From Aquatica leii (lineage: Eukaryota; Arthropoda; Insecta; Coleoptera; Lampyridae), in assembly GCA_035610365.1 (NCBI GenBank), contig CM069436.1, positions 88,289,912 to 88,353,911 of the forward strand: a stretch of DNA of 64,000 nucleotides, written 5' to 3'. Both the position numbers and the translations under genes were made by a program. Under the pieces are notes generated by a model. The model did not search any database, was not told where the DNA came from, and was given only the letters and a program-made list of their open reading frames with translations. Shown here piece by piece: positions 14,301 through 23,929 of the stretch (positions within the stretch are counted from its first letter, which is position 1; every line of letters begins with the position of its first letter).

Positions 14301-17300
14301 TTGTCGACCCTAGGCCATAGGTTTGCGGGTTAAGGACTTTCATCAAAGTCTTCTAAGTTTCGTCCGAAGTCTTTAAAGAAGAAATGTGACTATGTCTATC
14401 ATTTAAAATTGCTTAGACAGCGTTATTTTACAAGCAGAAATATTTTTTGAGTAAAGGTGAAAGATTTATTCGCTATTGGAAGAGAAACCAGAGTTTTTGT
14501 TATGGGACCGGGAACTGAAGAATAACCCGGAAAAACCTTACTAATGATAGCCCTAACAGATCGAAAAACTAACATCTGGATTAGGACAACCGCCAAAATT
14601 AAAGATGTAATGGAAAAGCTCGGAGCTAAAATGCTCATATGCAGGTCAACAATAATTGGTGGCATAAAAGAATATTTACCTGGCGACTAGGCACTTAAAA
14701 GACCTTTAAGGAAACCACTAATTCGTTGGGTCGACGACCCGAAAACGACAAAAATGGTGCCCAGAATTGGAAGAGGCGTATGTCTAAAAATTGACTTGAC
14801 ACGATACTAAAGAAGAGGATGACGTGGACCCACCAAACCACCGCTTGGTACAAGTTTGCCACAAATAGGATCGGTTAAATCAGGAAATGTATGAAGTAGA
14901 AAGAATAGTCTTAAGATCAGTAGGATGGGCTTAATACAAGTGCGTGCAATGAGAGCTGATGTGTTTTAAATGAAGTGTGAAGAGGGGATCTGGACAGCCT
15001 CTGGTCCGGGAATGGAGGATATTTTGACCCAGGTTAGAATATCTGGGATAAAGGAATAAACATTAAGCCATTTATGGGAAGTGTCTCAAAGCTCCAGCCA
15101 TTTACCCAAGTAACGCTGATAAGGACGTCGGTCGAAACGTGCTGGTCTAAGAATGTGCACGAGCCTGCCTTACCTAAGACTGTTTCCTGCAAAAGAAGAT
15201 GTAGAGGAGGATGTTTGTAAATAACACATAGGGTATTTATAGGAACGGTGCTATATGCATTAAGGATTGTTCTAAGGAATAAGTGGCGTTTTACACAGAA
15301 CGTACGGCGTTTTGATGATACGATCCTTCATGTAAAACGGTACTAATGGTTTAAGGGAAGTCGGTTTGCTGACCACTTGGGTGTGTCGAAGTCTGCGGTA
15401 CCAAATGTCTTACCCATAAGTGAGCATGGGAATATTTGCACTATTAAAGATGATTGCAAGATATTTTTTGTGGAATTTCTATTTTAGTCAAGAGTATTTG
15501 TAGAACAAGTCCACTTGTCAATCACGAAAGCGCAAGGTGTTACCTAGCTTGTCGTCGAGCATAAGTCCGAGGTTCTTAAATTCGAAAACCCTACGGACCG
15601 GAGTATTGTTGAGGCGCAGTGAAGGATCGCGGTTTAGAATGGAGCCAAAAACCATTGATTCAGTCTTGTCTGCTGAAACCGTCAGTTTTTTGCTGCCAGT
15701 CCAGCTGGTCAAAATGTCTAGGTACGTGTTTGAATTTGCCTTGTAAGTTACGTCTGGAATTGACGGACACGGTGACAGTGACGTAGTCCGCTTAAGGAAA
15801 GGTGTCGCAGTCTGCTGGTAAGCCTTTACTTAGTTAACAAGCTTCCACAAGTTGGGACCGAATAGCTAGCCTTGCGGATAACCTTTCGTCAGTCGTTTGG
15901 CGTAAACAGAACTGGATACGTTCACAGAGTAAGTGATCGATCTATTCGACAAATAACGTTGAAAGACGCGCGTAGCGCCAGCAGGGAAGGTTGCCGTTTG
16001 GGGGGGCAAATTTTGGTTTAGTGTCTCGTATTCAGAACTTGTGCTCTCTCCAGTTATAGCCAATATTTACATGGAATATTTTGAAACTGAAATTATGAAA
16101 ACTGTTGAGTTAAAACCAAAAACTTGGTTCAGATATGTTGATGTTACGTTTGTTGTATGGCCTCATGGCAAAGATAAACTAAACCAGTTCTTTCAACATC
16201 TAAACTCTGCACATAACAGCATTAAGTTTACTATGGAGTTAGAACATAACAGCAGTCTAGCCTTTCTTGATGTACTAGTGATAAAGAAAAATAACGGAAA
16301 ATTGGGGCATTCCGTTTATAGAAAGAAAACGCACACTAATAGATACTTAAACGCCGAATCTCACCACCATCCAGTACAGAAGAATACTGTTTTGCATACT
16401 TTAGCCAAAAAAGCTATACGTGTGTCAGATAACGAAAATCTACAAAAGGAAAAGGAAACATTGTTGGAGTCCCTACAACAAAATGGATACGGGTTCAAAG
16501 AGATCCAAAACGCATGGAAAAGAGCATTAAATCCAAAAGTCAAAGAAGACTTATCACCTCCTACTAGCACCGCTTATTTACCTTACTGTATGGGTTCAAC
16601 AGACAAAATAAGCAGGGTGCTAAAGAAACATAATATTAAAACTGTCTTTACGACTAAGGATACCCTGAACACCTGGTTTACATCTGCTAAAGACAAACAA
16701 GGGGCTCTAAAACATGCCGGAGTTTACAAAATTCCTTGTTCCTGTGGATCAAGTTATATAGGACAGACGGGACGTTCTATTGAAGTTAGAGTAAAAGAAC
16801 ATATGGCTGACTGCAAACACCGCAGAGTTACTAAATCAGCAGTGGCAGAACACGTGTGGAACCAAGGACACACGCTGAACTTTGACCAAACTAAAGTGTT
16901 GGCTACAACTCCTTTCTACTTTCCCAGACTAATCCGCGAAGCTGTGGAAATAGAAAAACATCCTTGTAATATGAACCGAGAAGACGGTTTAAAACTCAGC
17001 AAATCTTGGCTACCAGTATTATATCCTCTAAGACAAAGATCGACCTTCTTGGAAAGGACACAAACACTTACTCCGAGTAATAACGAAGTCAGTCAAGCGG
17101 TAACGGAACGATAAGGTTCGTTAATCACGCTAATCGCTATTGGTATAAATATCGTCATTTCCACTTTTTCTTTCAGTGACATTTACTACTCTGAAGATGC
17201 AAGCTGCAATGTCTTGCGAAACGTCAGTTTGTTTGGGTTCACGAACGACAATACGGCAAAGGCCAAGTTCTACTTCTTGTTTTGGCTCTCAAGAAGAGAC

Positions 17301-20300
17301 TATGACCAAGCCTAAGTCTGGGTGTTTTACTACGACGCGGTCTAAGCCGAAAGTCGCTTATGATTTTAAATGATAGAAATACTTTTAATTCAACTTTATA
17401 ACCACTTATAAACACCAAAAAACTACAAAAACTTGAAACTGTATCTCATTAAATCAGGTTTTTATTTACACCACAGTGGCGCTGCAATCTTAATCGAGAT
17501 TACCTATTGATATTCGAGTGCAGGTACAAGAATTCGCGAGAGTCTTTCTTGTTCTCATGGTGACGGATGAATGAAGAAACCACAATAGATCTAACACAAT
17601 TAAGTTAGAAATCCACTGATGATAGGCCGCCACAGAAAACTACTGCGGTTAGTTTTTCCCGTTGCCAACAAGGTGATACTGGGATTGGGTATTCGCGTGT
17701 CTGCTTTAAGGGCCGTTACCTTCGGTAACATCAATTCGAATTCCTGACGAACGATAATTTTATACACAGAAGGTTTTGGAACCTCACAAACAAGAAAGCA
17801 AGCATCATTTAAACCTTCTATGCCATAAACGAGAATTTGAATGTCCATGCTTGCCGCGACATGGGACATTTGAATTTATTTTAGTATATGAGAAATCATG
17901 AAGTAGACCTTATATGTGGCTTGTCATACACTCCAGAATGTGCAATAAACTCCATCAAGTCTATAACGGAATAAGGATTGAAAGAAGGCTAGTTTTCTGA
18001 CGACGTGGGTATGTATCAACTAGATGTAAGTGCGCATTAGAAGGACTGCACTATCGAGCACATAAAAACAATGTGTGACTAAACTTAGTTTGTACTTGGA
18101 CTCGAGAAAATTTTGAGCACGAATTTGATAACCAAACGTTTGGATCTAGAGTTTCCATATTTACTGGGCATCAGACTTTCTTTGTTTATTATAGTTAGAT
18201 GTTCCATCAGGCCGGAACAGTCAAGTCTTTGGATATATACATGTTAATTGGGACTTTTATTGGAGTACACCCAAAAGAGGCGTGTCAGGAACAACTGATT
18301 GCTTCATGCTTATTAGTATGTTTCATACTTTGTGCTCTCTGTTTTTTTTTCGATTGAAGAATGGAAATTTAGCAATCGCCGATATGTTACCAAAGTCGAT
18401 TTTTTCCGTGTTCAGCTAGAGCAGTTTTCTTATACGATTATATTCTGTTATGTCTAAAGGTCGCGGGATCTATTCTAAAAAAAAAGGTGTCGGATTTTCT
18501 TCAATGAGAAAAGAGCTGATTGCAAAAAGACATTTTTGTCGTAAAATTAGAAATTCAATTTGTAAAACGATTCTTACTTAGAAAATTTACTTTTACATAT
18601 TTTTGTCTATGTGACATTTACAGCTGCCCAGTGTTTACCTTTAACGAGCGCTATCGCAGGCACAGGACCTAGAAAAGTTTTAAGCAATTTATCTTTATTG
18701 CACGAAATAGTTATTCTTATTTCTAAGGAAATGGATTTGATTAGTTCCTCACACGATCTAACAATTTTAGAATTACTCTTCGGGGTGTTGCATAATTCAT
18801 GTTCAGCCATCGAATGCAGGAACGTGTTAATGAAGGTAGTACTTTGTTTTTTATTATTTAACACTAATTTCAGCGTTTTAGTCAAATTTATTGCAATCCC
18901 TATCACGACTACACCCAGCTAAAACCAAGAAACAAAAGATTTGGCAAGCGGTCGAATCAATTTGGTTAGAATTCTTAATTACCCTAACAGGATATAATGA
19001 AGGACAGCTGAGTGTTGCTAAAGCTGCCGATGCGTTAGAAATTGTGATGATGCTTACATCAAGTCCGAAATTATCTAATCGCACTAGCGCGATGTCTGTG
19101 CTTAGAAATATTGCCTTTTGCCATTCCAATCGACCTCGTCTAATCAATTCACGTAAGTAGCTGATTTTATTATACGAAACGCTTTGTACTTGTGAATATG
19201 AACAAGTAACAACAAATGATTTTTTTCAACTATGACTAGATAATTAAAAATTCCTTCAAGAGGTGCAGTTTCGAAGCATTGTTCTAGACTAAACTCGTCT
19301 ATTTTTGTTTTCGATCGTCATGAGCTCAAAACGTTTCAAAATATCGACTGCTGAGAATAATAGTGCCTTAACTCTATTGAGACAAATTTTACAAGAAATG
19401 ATAATATCTAAGTCATATGTTAGTATAGGGATGACTGCACTGTTGAAAATGGGTACTAATGATTTCCTATATGTAGGTTCCAGTTACGGCGAGAATACTT
19501 ACAGATCAAGTGAAAGACAGTCTTGTCCTTATCAGTGTTTGACGAAGCTCAGTTTATGATCAAGCAAAACTCGAAAACCCTTCGAACTGAAATGCCGTTA
19601 AGTCGAAGTGAGGGATTTCTTTTCAAGGGTCAACCAAAAACTATCTATTTGGTCTTGTCACCTGAGACAGTAAATTTGTTGTCCGAATGTCTAGGCACTG
19701 TCGTGATTTTGCCTCTAGGTCGCGTCTATTGCCTGCGGATACTGTGATAGTGATATCGTACCACAAGGTCGGCCCGATCCATGTGGACAGCCCTTCGTCG
19801 GTCGTTTCGTGTAGGAAGAACCAGAGACGTTGGTGGAATAAGTGATCGAACGACTCAATAAATAACTGCGAATGACGCGCACAGCGTCTGCAGGCACTCT
19901 CTTAACGACAAGAGCTTTAATTATTGACGGTCACCATACGTTATTGAACGCTTTTGAAATGTCGATAAAAATGCATAGTCTGTACTTGGAGACGTTCGTC
20001 TTTATTCTTAGGAATTCTGGTAGCCACCGACGCTATATCCCCTTTTGTAATCACCCAGTCTTGTCGGGACTCATTATTTGCAAAACATCGGGATCTAATT
20101 CGGGCTTGGTAAGATCGTCGTCCGTTGGATCGTCGTCTAGGAACGAAGAATTAACTATTGACTTAATTGTGAGAGTGTATCTGTCACCGTCACGGACGTT
20201 GGAGCATGGTTGAATAGCAAAGAACTTTTGTGAGGATTATCCTATAAACTAATCTTCCAGGACTCGCTGCCAAATTTCTCTCTACAAATTTTTGCCATGA

Positions 20301-22529
20301 GCTAATCCTTCATTGCCAGTTTGTACCGGTGAAGCGCGATTTTGTACCAGGTACAGCTGTGTTTAGCTGGACAAGGATCTATGCGTTTGACATCGAGAAT
20401 ACGCTTAGGAATCAGAACCGATCGAGTATTTTTCACGGTTAAATAAAAACGTATCATTCGGTGGTCACTTTCAATCACCACTTTCCAGTTAGAAATGTTT
20501 CTAGTTAAAGTTTGCGATGCTAGAGTGACATCGATGTTTGTATTATCTTGTTACTAGCAAAGGTGTTAGGTTGATCAGGCTCATTTACAGCACATAGGTC
20601 ACAGTAGCCCACGAGGTTTTCCACACTTCTGCCTCATTCGTCTGTATGCAAGGAATGCCAAACCGGCAAGTTTGCATTGAAATCACCTGCTATAATCGGG
20701 ACGCCTCTGAGTTCGTCCAAAACTTTATCTAGATGTTGTAGATTACGAATTGGTGGCCAATAAACGCCGACGATACCCAAGGAGGTGTTTCGAACTGTGA
20801 TCATAGATACGGCAGTGCAGTCATTAGTAAGATGAATAAGGGTAACTACTCTGACGGGCTTTGCTCTGTTGTAACAATAAACGAGAAATACCGCATAGAA
20901 GTGGATGCGGTAATCATGTTGAAGGACAAGGCCGCACCAGCGAGCCTATACCCTGAACCAGAACCATACACAAATGCCTCTTGGGTCAGTAGAATGTCTG
21001 AAGATTCACTTGTGCAATCCTAAGAGTCAAAGAAGCGTCCTCACAGTCCATAATCGGTATTAGATATCTTGTCGTAAAACCTCTTTTAGAACGCCGTCGA
21101 AAGATTTGTTTTTAAACCTCCCCAAAGACGGAATGGAATTGTATCGCACAAAACTTAAAATCGCACACAATTCGTTGCTTCGTTAAAAAGAAACTTCGGA
21201 ACAAATGAATCGTAATGGCCGTAAATTATACGAAATAGGAAATTATTTCTACCATAAAAACTAAAAATTCACTATAACCCTCTTCATTACTTAAACGGAT
21301 ACCCCCCCGAATTCTTTTAAGGGTTGACTTCACACCCCCGGATCTACATTTCGATATTGACGGTACTTGGTAAGTTTGCGAACTTCTTGCAGTAAAACGA
21401 AAATTACTCATATAAATAAACTTTGTTTACCACCACTTCAATTAAAAACTGTGACATAAATATTTATGAGCAAAAGCAACGGTACAATAAAGCTGTGGAG
21501 AAAAAAAAGTAAAACTAAAGACCGGTCGCGTTGGCTTGTTGAGGTTGCTCACACTCTAGGGGTCGCTTAAGAAGACAGTCTTCCACTCTCAAAGAGTTCT
21601 ACTGCACCCAGTGTGTTTTGCTGCTTCTGCCCAAAGCACCCACTTCTTCCCAGGTTGGTCGTCGGCTGTTTGCTTTCCAGTTCAGAAGTACTCTTATGTC
21701 GGGATCGTTTCCTTCGATCTTTTCTTCAAGTCGCGAACAATGGCTACAATCTGCCCAACATGGTCTTCTGGACAAGGCATGGTTCCGATGGCTACTTCCG
21801 GCACGGATCCATCTTGCCATCCTTCCGGATTACGAAACTCCAATAGCCATTTCGTGGTCCGTCCTTAATAAAAAACGTCAACTGGGTTTTGTTGTTTCCA
21901 AATACCCCGGGAACCCTTCAATGTATTGAAAAAGAAACATTGGATGTGAGATTAGAAAAAACAGATAACAAAGAAAAATACGCTCAGTATTGAAGGAATT
22001 TAAAAACGGAAAAATATTTGGGTAAGGACCACAAGAACAAAGAACAGTATGCAAAATGGAGATCGTGTGATAGTAATATTGGTGTATCTAGCTTCAATTT
22101 GTTTTTACTTTTTGTAATCCTATCCGTGGACACACCATGTATTTACAATATGTTAGCAAGTCATCTAATTTTTGGTGTTTTAGGATACTAATTATCTCCT
22201 GGATTGTATATTTTATAAATATCTTCGTATCATTTAATCTTTTTAAATACATATCATTTTTTGTTTCAGCCGATTTCATCAAGATTCTTCAAACCAAACT
22301 GATAAATGGATGTATGGAGGAAAAAATTGTAACAGTGACAATAATATGGGCACTAATTGCCAACAATCAGCGAGCAAAATTGATTTTAAAATGTGCAGGA
22401 TTAGATACGAAACTACAAGAACTAATAAAACGAATAAGTTTATCATGCGATCAAGTTATAACTCAAAGCAACTTACATATGATGTACTCAGTACTCGGAA
22501 TTCTGAAAGAAGGCGAAAAAGTTAGATAA
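2679..22529 (+). CDS. RTTN: Rotatin homologue (C-terminal about 1370 residues, 15 exons)
   Basis: Exons: 2679-2988, 3036-3239, 3461-3734, 3783-4231, 4278-4522, 4579-4735, 4782-4954, 10433-10556, 10616-10814, 11201-11397, 11429-11657, 11708-12520, 18624-18835, 18882-19152, 22270-22529 (stop TAA 22527). All have GT/AG borders and phases agree except at 11397/11429. Rotatin is a large armadillo-like scaffold of the centriole, needed for centriole elongation and ciliary function (Ana3 in flies). The translation is leucine-rich alpha-helical repeat throughout. The C-terminus (MSVLRNIAFCHSNRPRLI, then IIWALIANNQRAKLILK) has the pattern I know from the rotatin C-terminal armadillo repeats. The first visible exon starts in phase 0 behind an acceptor and has no start codon, so the N-terminal third or more lies upstream. 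Human rotatin has about 2200 residues. Exon 12 holds a charged linker (about 11790-12060) with SP/TP motifs that may be phosphorylated. Confidence 0.8.
3735..3782 (+). other. 48-nt in-frame rotatin intron
   Basis: A GTTCGT donor at 3735 and a TTTTTTAG acceptor ending at 3782 enclose 48 nt with no stop in frame, so the reading frame stays open whether or not it is removed. The amino acids it would add are hydrophobic and unlike the flanking helices, which favours an intron. The donor is weak. Confidence 0.5.
5254..5320. repeat. (GA)n microsatellite, about 33 units
   Basis: An uninterrupted AG/GA dinucleotide run inside the 5.5-kb rotatin intron (4955-10432). It is followed by about 550 bp of strongly purine-biased + strand (5330-5900). 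The overlapping open frames here are artefacts of the simple repeat. Confidence 0.95.
6846..7152 (-). mobile_element. Non-LTR retrotransposon endonuclease fragment
   Basis: The - strand frame contains LHLATYNTKSL followed by ELQKELKEIKWGILGLSE. This is the start of an apurinic-type endonuclease domain of a non-LTR element (N-x-R/K-SL, then the I-LSE strand). About 100 codons survive. It ends where the Tc1 copy at 7163 begins, so the Tc1 element may have inserted into it. Confidence 0.55.
7163..8163 (+). mobile_element. Tc1/mariner relic with long terminal inverted repeats
   Basis: The ends are inverted repeats of roughly 100 bp: a left arm from 7163 with GAATTTTGTGACCAAAC, and a right arm to 8163 with GTTTGGTTACAAAATTC. 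TA lies on both sides (7161-7162, 8164-8165). The interior keeps transposase pieces: a fragment with SYRPH...LLTAQHRHQRL, the FSDESRFCL motif around one catalytic Asp (about 7500), then QQDNALPHIA and FPDLSPIEPVWDIMGRRL (7760-7900) with frameshifts. The helix-turn-helix region is deleted. Same family as 27372-27600 and 60805-61758. Confidence 0.8.
8164..10432. other. Rotatin intron remainder, nothing recognised
   Basis: AT-rich sequence after the Tc1 copy, up to the acceptor (AATTTTTTAG) of the exon at 10433. Short frames such as 9555-9893 (-) show no conserved motif. The 8640-9560 part looks like old repeat, but I cannot classify it. Confidence 0.4.
10861..11180. repeat. Fold-back repeat with hammerhead-like arms (rotatin intron copy)
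   Basis: Two inverted arms face away from a short spacer. The left arm (about 10861-10965, read on -) and right arm (about 11041-11180, read on +) share GAAACGTTGGCAA, GGTTACAA and CGTCTTC-type blocks. The right arm reads CTGATTAAACC (11049), then a cytosine/guanine hairpin and GAAACGTT (11076-11083), the order of a hammerhead core. The left arm has lost the CTGATGA part. Same family as 44169-46952 and 27078-27345. Confidence 0.6.
12830..13260 (+). mobile_element. Non-LTR reverse transcriptase relic (RTE/Dong-like)
   Basis: The + strand reads RGININGQHLSQL, a stop, YEDDIVI and then ELEIILNDLN...LNINKTKTM. This is the reverse-transcriptase palm motif (normally F/Y-A-D-D, here YEDD) and the following block of RTE-type elements. 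Further on (13140-13200) comes CILPVMCYGSRRRMW. Stops and shifts show it is dead. It sits in the rotatin intron 12521-18623. Confidence 0.6.
13540..13745. repeat. Diverged repeat, copy 1 of 2
   Basis: Shares an ordered set of short blocks with 14950-15150: GCGTTTTAAATGA, GGATTTGGACTGCCTCT, CCAGG, ATATCYGGGATA, GGGAAGTGT, CCATT. Probably an ancient transposon 3-prime region. No coding motif is visible. Confidence 0.45.
14950..15150 (+). repeat. Diverged repeat, copy 2 of 2, with hammerhead-like core at its end
   Basis: Copy 2 of the repeat at 13540-13745. At 15116-15140 it ends in CTGATAAGGAC, a GTCG loop, GTC and GAAACGT. That is the CUGA-GA / stem II / GAAACGU order of the small hammerhead ribozymes found in Penelope-like elements. 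Nearby (14820-14900) are degraded non-LTR C-terminal fragments. Confidence 0.45.
15510..16025 (-). mobile_element. Jockey-like reverse transcriptase fragment
   Basis: On - the frames read FQRYLSNRSITYSVN...LTKGYPQG (15866-15990), the RT block before the catalytic loop. They continue with LTVSADKTESMVFGS and FEFKNLGLMLDDKL (15518-15700), the thumb region. Frameshifts lie between, and the catalytic loop is lost. A sister fragment is at 19540-20830. It abuts the Penelope-like element at about 16030. Confidence 0.65.
16032..17114 (+). mobile_element. Penelope-like element: RT C-terminus plus GIY-YIG endonuclease
   Basis: An open frame of 357 codons. It starts inside the RT (SPVIANIYMEYFE) and runs through the palm motif, here FRYVDVTFVVW at about residue 30. 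Penelope RTs have two Asp there; the second is Val, so catalysis should be lost. The distal part is a GIY-YIG nuclease: GVYKIPC (about residue 222), SSYIGQTGRSIEVRVKEH, and a later REAVEIEKHP carrying the metal-binding Glu. The RT plus GIY-YIG arrangement is diagnostic of Penelope-like retroelements. The 5-prime part is missing: the element is truncated next to a Jockey-like fragment. It lies in the sense orientation in the rotatin intron 12521-18623. Confidence 0.85.
17188..17228 (+). ncRNA. Candidate hammerhead ribozyme core of the Penelope-like element
   Basis: ACT (17188) pairs with AGT (17226) as the base of stem I. CTGAAGA (17191-17197) is the CUGANGA core. GCAAG (17199-17203) and CTTGC (17213-17217) form stem II. 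GAA is followed by the self-complementary ACGT (17221-17224) as minimal stem III, then C (17225) at the cleavage position. One extra U sits between core and stem II. Located 77 bp after the Penelope ORF, where such ribozymes are known in this class. Confidence 0.55.
17390..18600. other. Rotatin intron remainder, nothing recognised
   Basis: No coding motif or paired repeat was found between the Penelope tail and the acceptor at 18623. Confidence 0.4.
19540..20830 (-). mobile_element. Jockey-like element relic (endonuclease then RT)
   Basis: Read on -. 20830-20640 gives GIVGVYWPPIRN and then GVPIIAGDFNANLPVW, the endonuclease GDFN motif. Downstream, 19897-19715 gives VIRSYLLSRSITYSTN...TKGCPHG, an RT block, and 19700-19540 a thumb-like segment. 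Gene order is correct for a Jockey-clade ORF2, but with deletions, stops and shifts. Lies in the last rotatin intron (19153-22269). Confidence 0.6.
21530..21870 (-). mobile_element. Fragment of the macrodomain-bearing gypsy family
   Basis: The - strand frame has ARWI, AGSSHRN, ALSRRPC and CSHCSRLEEK, and RRPTWEEVGALG. These are colinear with the RNase H/integrase linker of the gypsy element at 52.6-58.7 kb (residues about 205-320 of its long Pol frame). Only this internal piece survives here. Confidence 0.75.
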
Positions 22530-22655
22530 CGATTTTGTTGTATACTTTATATTTTAGTATTTTTATATTAGTTTAGTAAGATATATTATAGCGATTATTG
22601 GTTTTTCTTATTAAACAACGTATTTTTATACTTAATTAATTTGTAAGGGGTAAAT

Positions 22656-23033
22656 CTAATAGTAGTAGTAGTCGTCGTCGTCATCCGAGTTTGAATCCCT
22701 TTCAAAGAATAATTCTGCAAAAAAATACATGGTTGGTGAATTTTTTTTATGCTAAACTTACGTTGCCAATTAAATGGCCTTTCTGCAAACCCTTTGTTTA
22801 TCCAATACAGCTGGTTGTTGGGATTATTCAAATTGGACTTCCGGGTATGTTCCCGACGTATTCGTTCTGCCTCCCAGATGTCTAAAATATCTAAGCAAAT
22901 CTTGTCTTATATTGTAATGAGCATTTTTATACTGACCTTTCCAGTTATATGGCCTTTCCTTAAATCCACGGGACTTCCAAAAAAGGTCGTCGCATGGATT
23001 TAGTTGTCGACTTCGTAGCGTATTATGCTTCAT
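22656..23033 (-). CDS. Unrecognised 94-residue protein with a duplicated motif
   Basis: Three exons on -: 22937-23033 (ATG at 23033), 22762-22890 and 22656-22714 (TAG). They join through 46- and 47-nt introns with good GT/AG sites and agreeing phases (1 and 1), 285 nt in all. I do not recognise the product. A 21-residue unit occurs twice: once around LFWKSRGFKERPYNWK (residues 12-32) and once around LYWINKGFAERPFNWQ (about 55-75). The shared pattern is NP-x3-L-x-W-x3-GF-x-ERP-x-NW. A basic helix (DILDIWEAERIRREH) separates the copies, and the tail is acidic then tyrosine-rich (D5 Y4). There is no signal peptide or membrane segment. The gene is tail-to-tail with rotatin, the stops 126 bp apart. 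Correct phases across two short introns argue that it is real. Confidence 0.65.
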
Positions 23034-23880
23034 ATTGATTTTGACTGGTTTTTGTTTTGTAGTTCAGTTCTAATAACTACAGTTCATAGTACATATTTAA
23101 ATTGATAATGTATTTTTACCTTAAGCTTAGTAGATAAACTAATGGTATTTTAACTCCGAAGATAATAGTGTTTACTGTTTATGTTGTTCTTGGTAACAAG
23201 TAAATTGTTATTGATCATATGAGACTTGATTAAAAATATTGTATTACCTTTTTAAATTACAAAAGATCGGACCCATTTTTGACCTGATCACAGGAGATTT
23301 TAATTTAACAAGTTCTGTAGATAATAGGCGGAGAACAATAGGTCACGGAATATTTTTACTGATAATGTTTAATAACAAAATTCCTGTTATTTCCAACATA
23401 AAGAAATAGCGGGGATACGAGCGTAAAATTGCGTAGTACAAGGTAAGAGGTTAATAAATGTGTTGCATTACAAAATTGTTTAATTCGCTTCGCTAAAGAT
23501 TAATTGCTATAAAGATAAAAAGTCAGGTTTCCCAGGTGAATTTGAACGAACAAGTGACCAGAAAAAGCGCATTCATAATGGTCCTTTGAATCAAATCCAA
23601 AGATTTTTGCAATTAAATACATCGTAACATTTTCGGAAAATTGGTAAATTTCTATGGCATAAACAAACCAAGCCGAAGCTTATTTCCGCCAAATGTAACG
23701 GTTACAGCCAACATTACGACCGATTACGACGCCACTAGAAGAATACAAGGGTCAAAGCAGGCAAGCGGTTGCTTAATCCTTTCTCTTTGTATGAATATAG
23801 CGGTTTCTCATTGTTAAATTGACTTTCACTTACTTCCCATGACTTACGCCGTTGGCTATTTTCGCTTTCGTTCATTTCGA
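23034..23880. other. Intergenic; possible LTR remains
   Basis: No gene seen. A block at 23450-23490 (GTTAATAAATGTG, then TTACAAAATTGTTTAAT) recurs at 25879-25915. It is probably part of the LTRs of the BEL relic between them. Confidence 0.4.
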
Positions 23881-23929
23881 ACACTTATTGCTTATTTATT
23901 ACTAGTATTATACTCGTTATTACATAAAA

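Noticed and set aside
13982-14320. 112-codon + frame in the rotatin intron
   Set aside because: No recognised domain. It sits among non-LTR relics and lacks usable splice sites.
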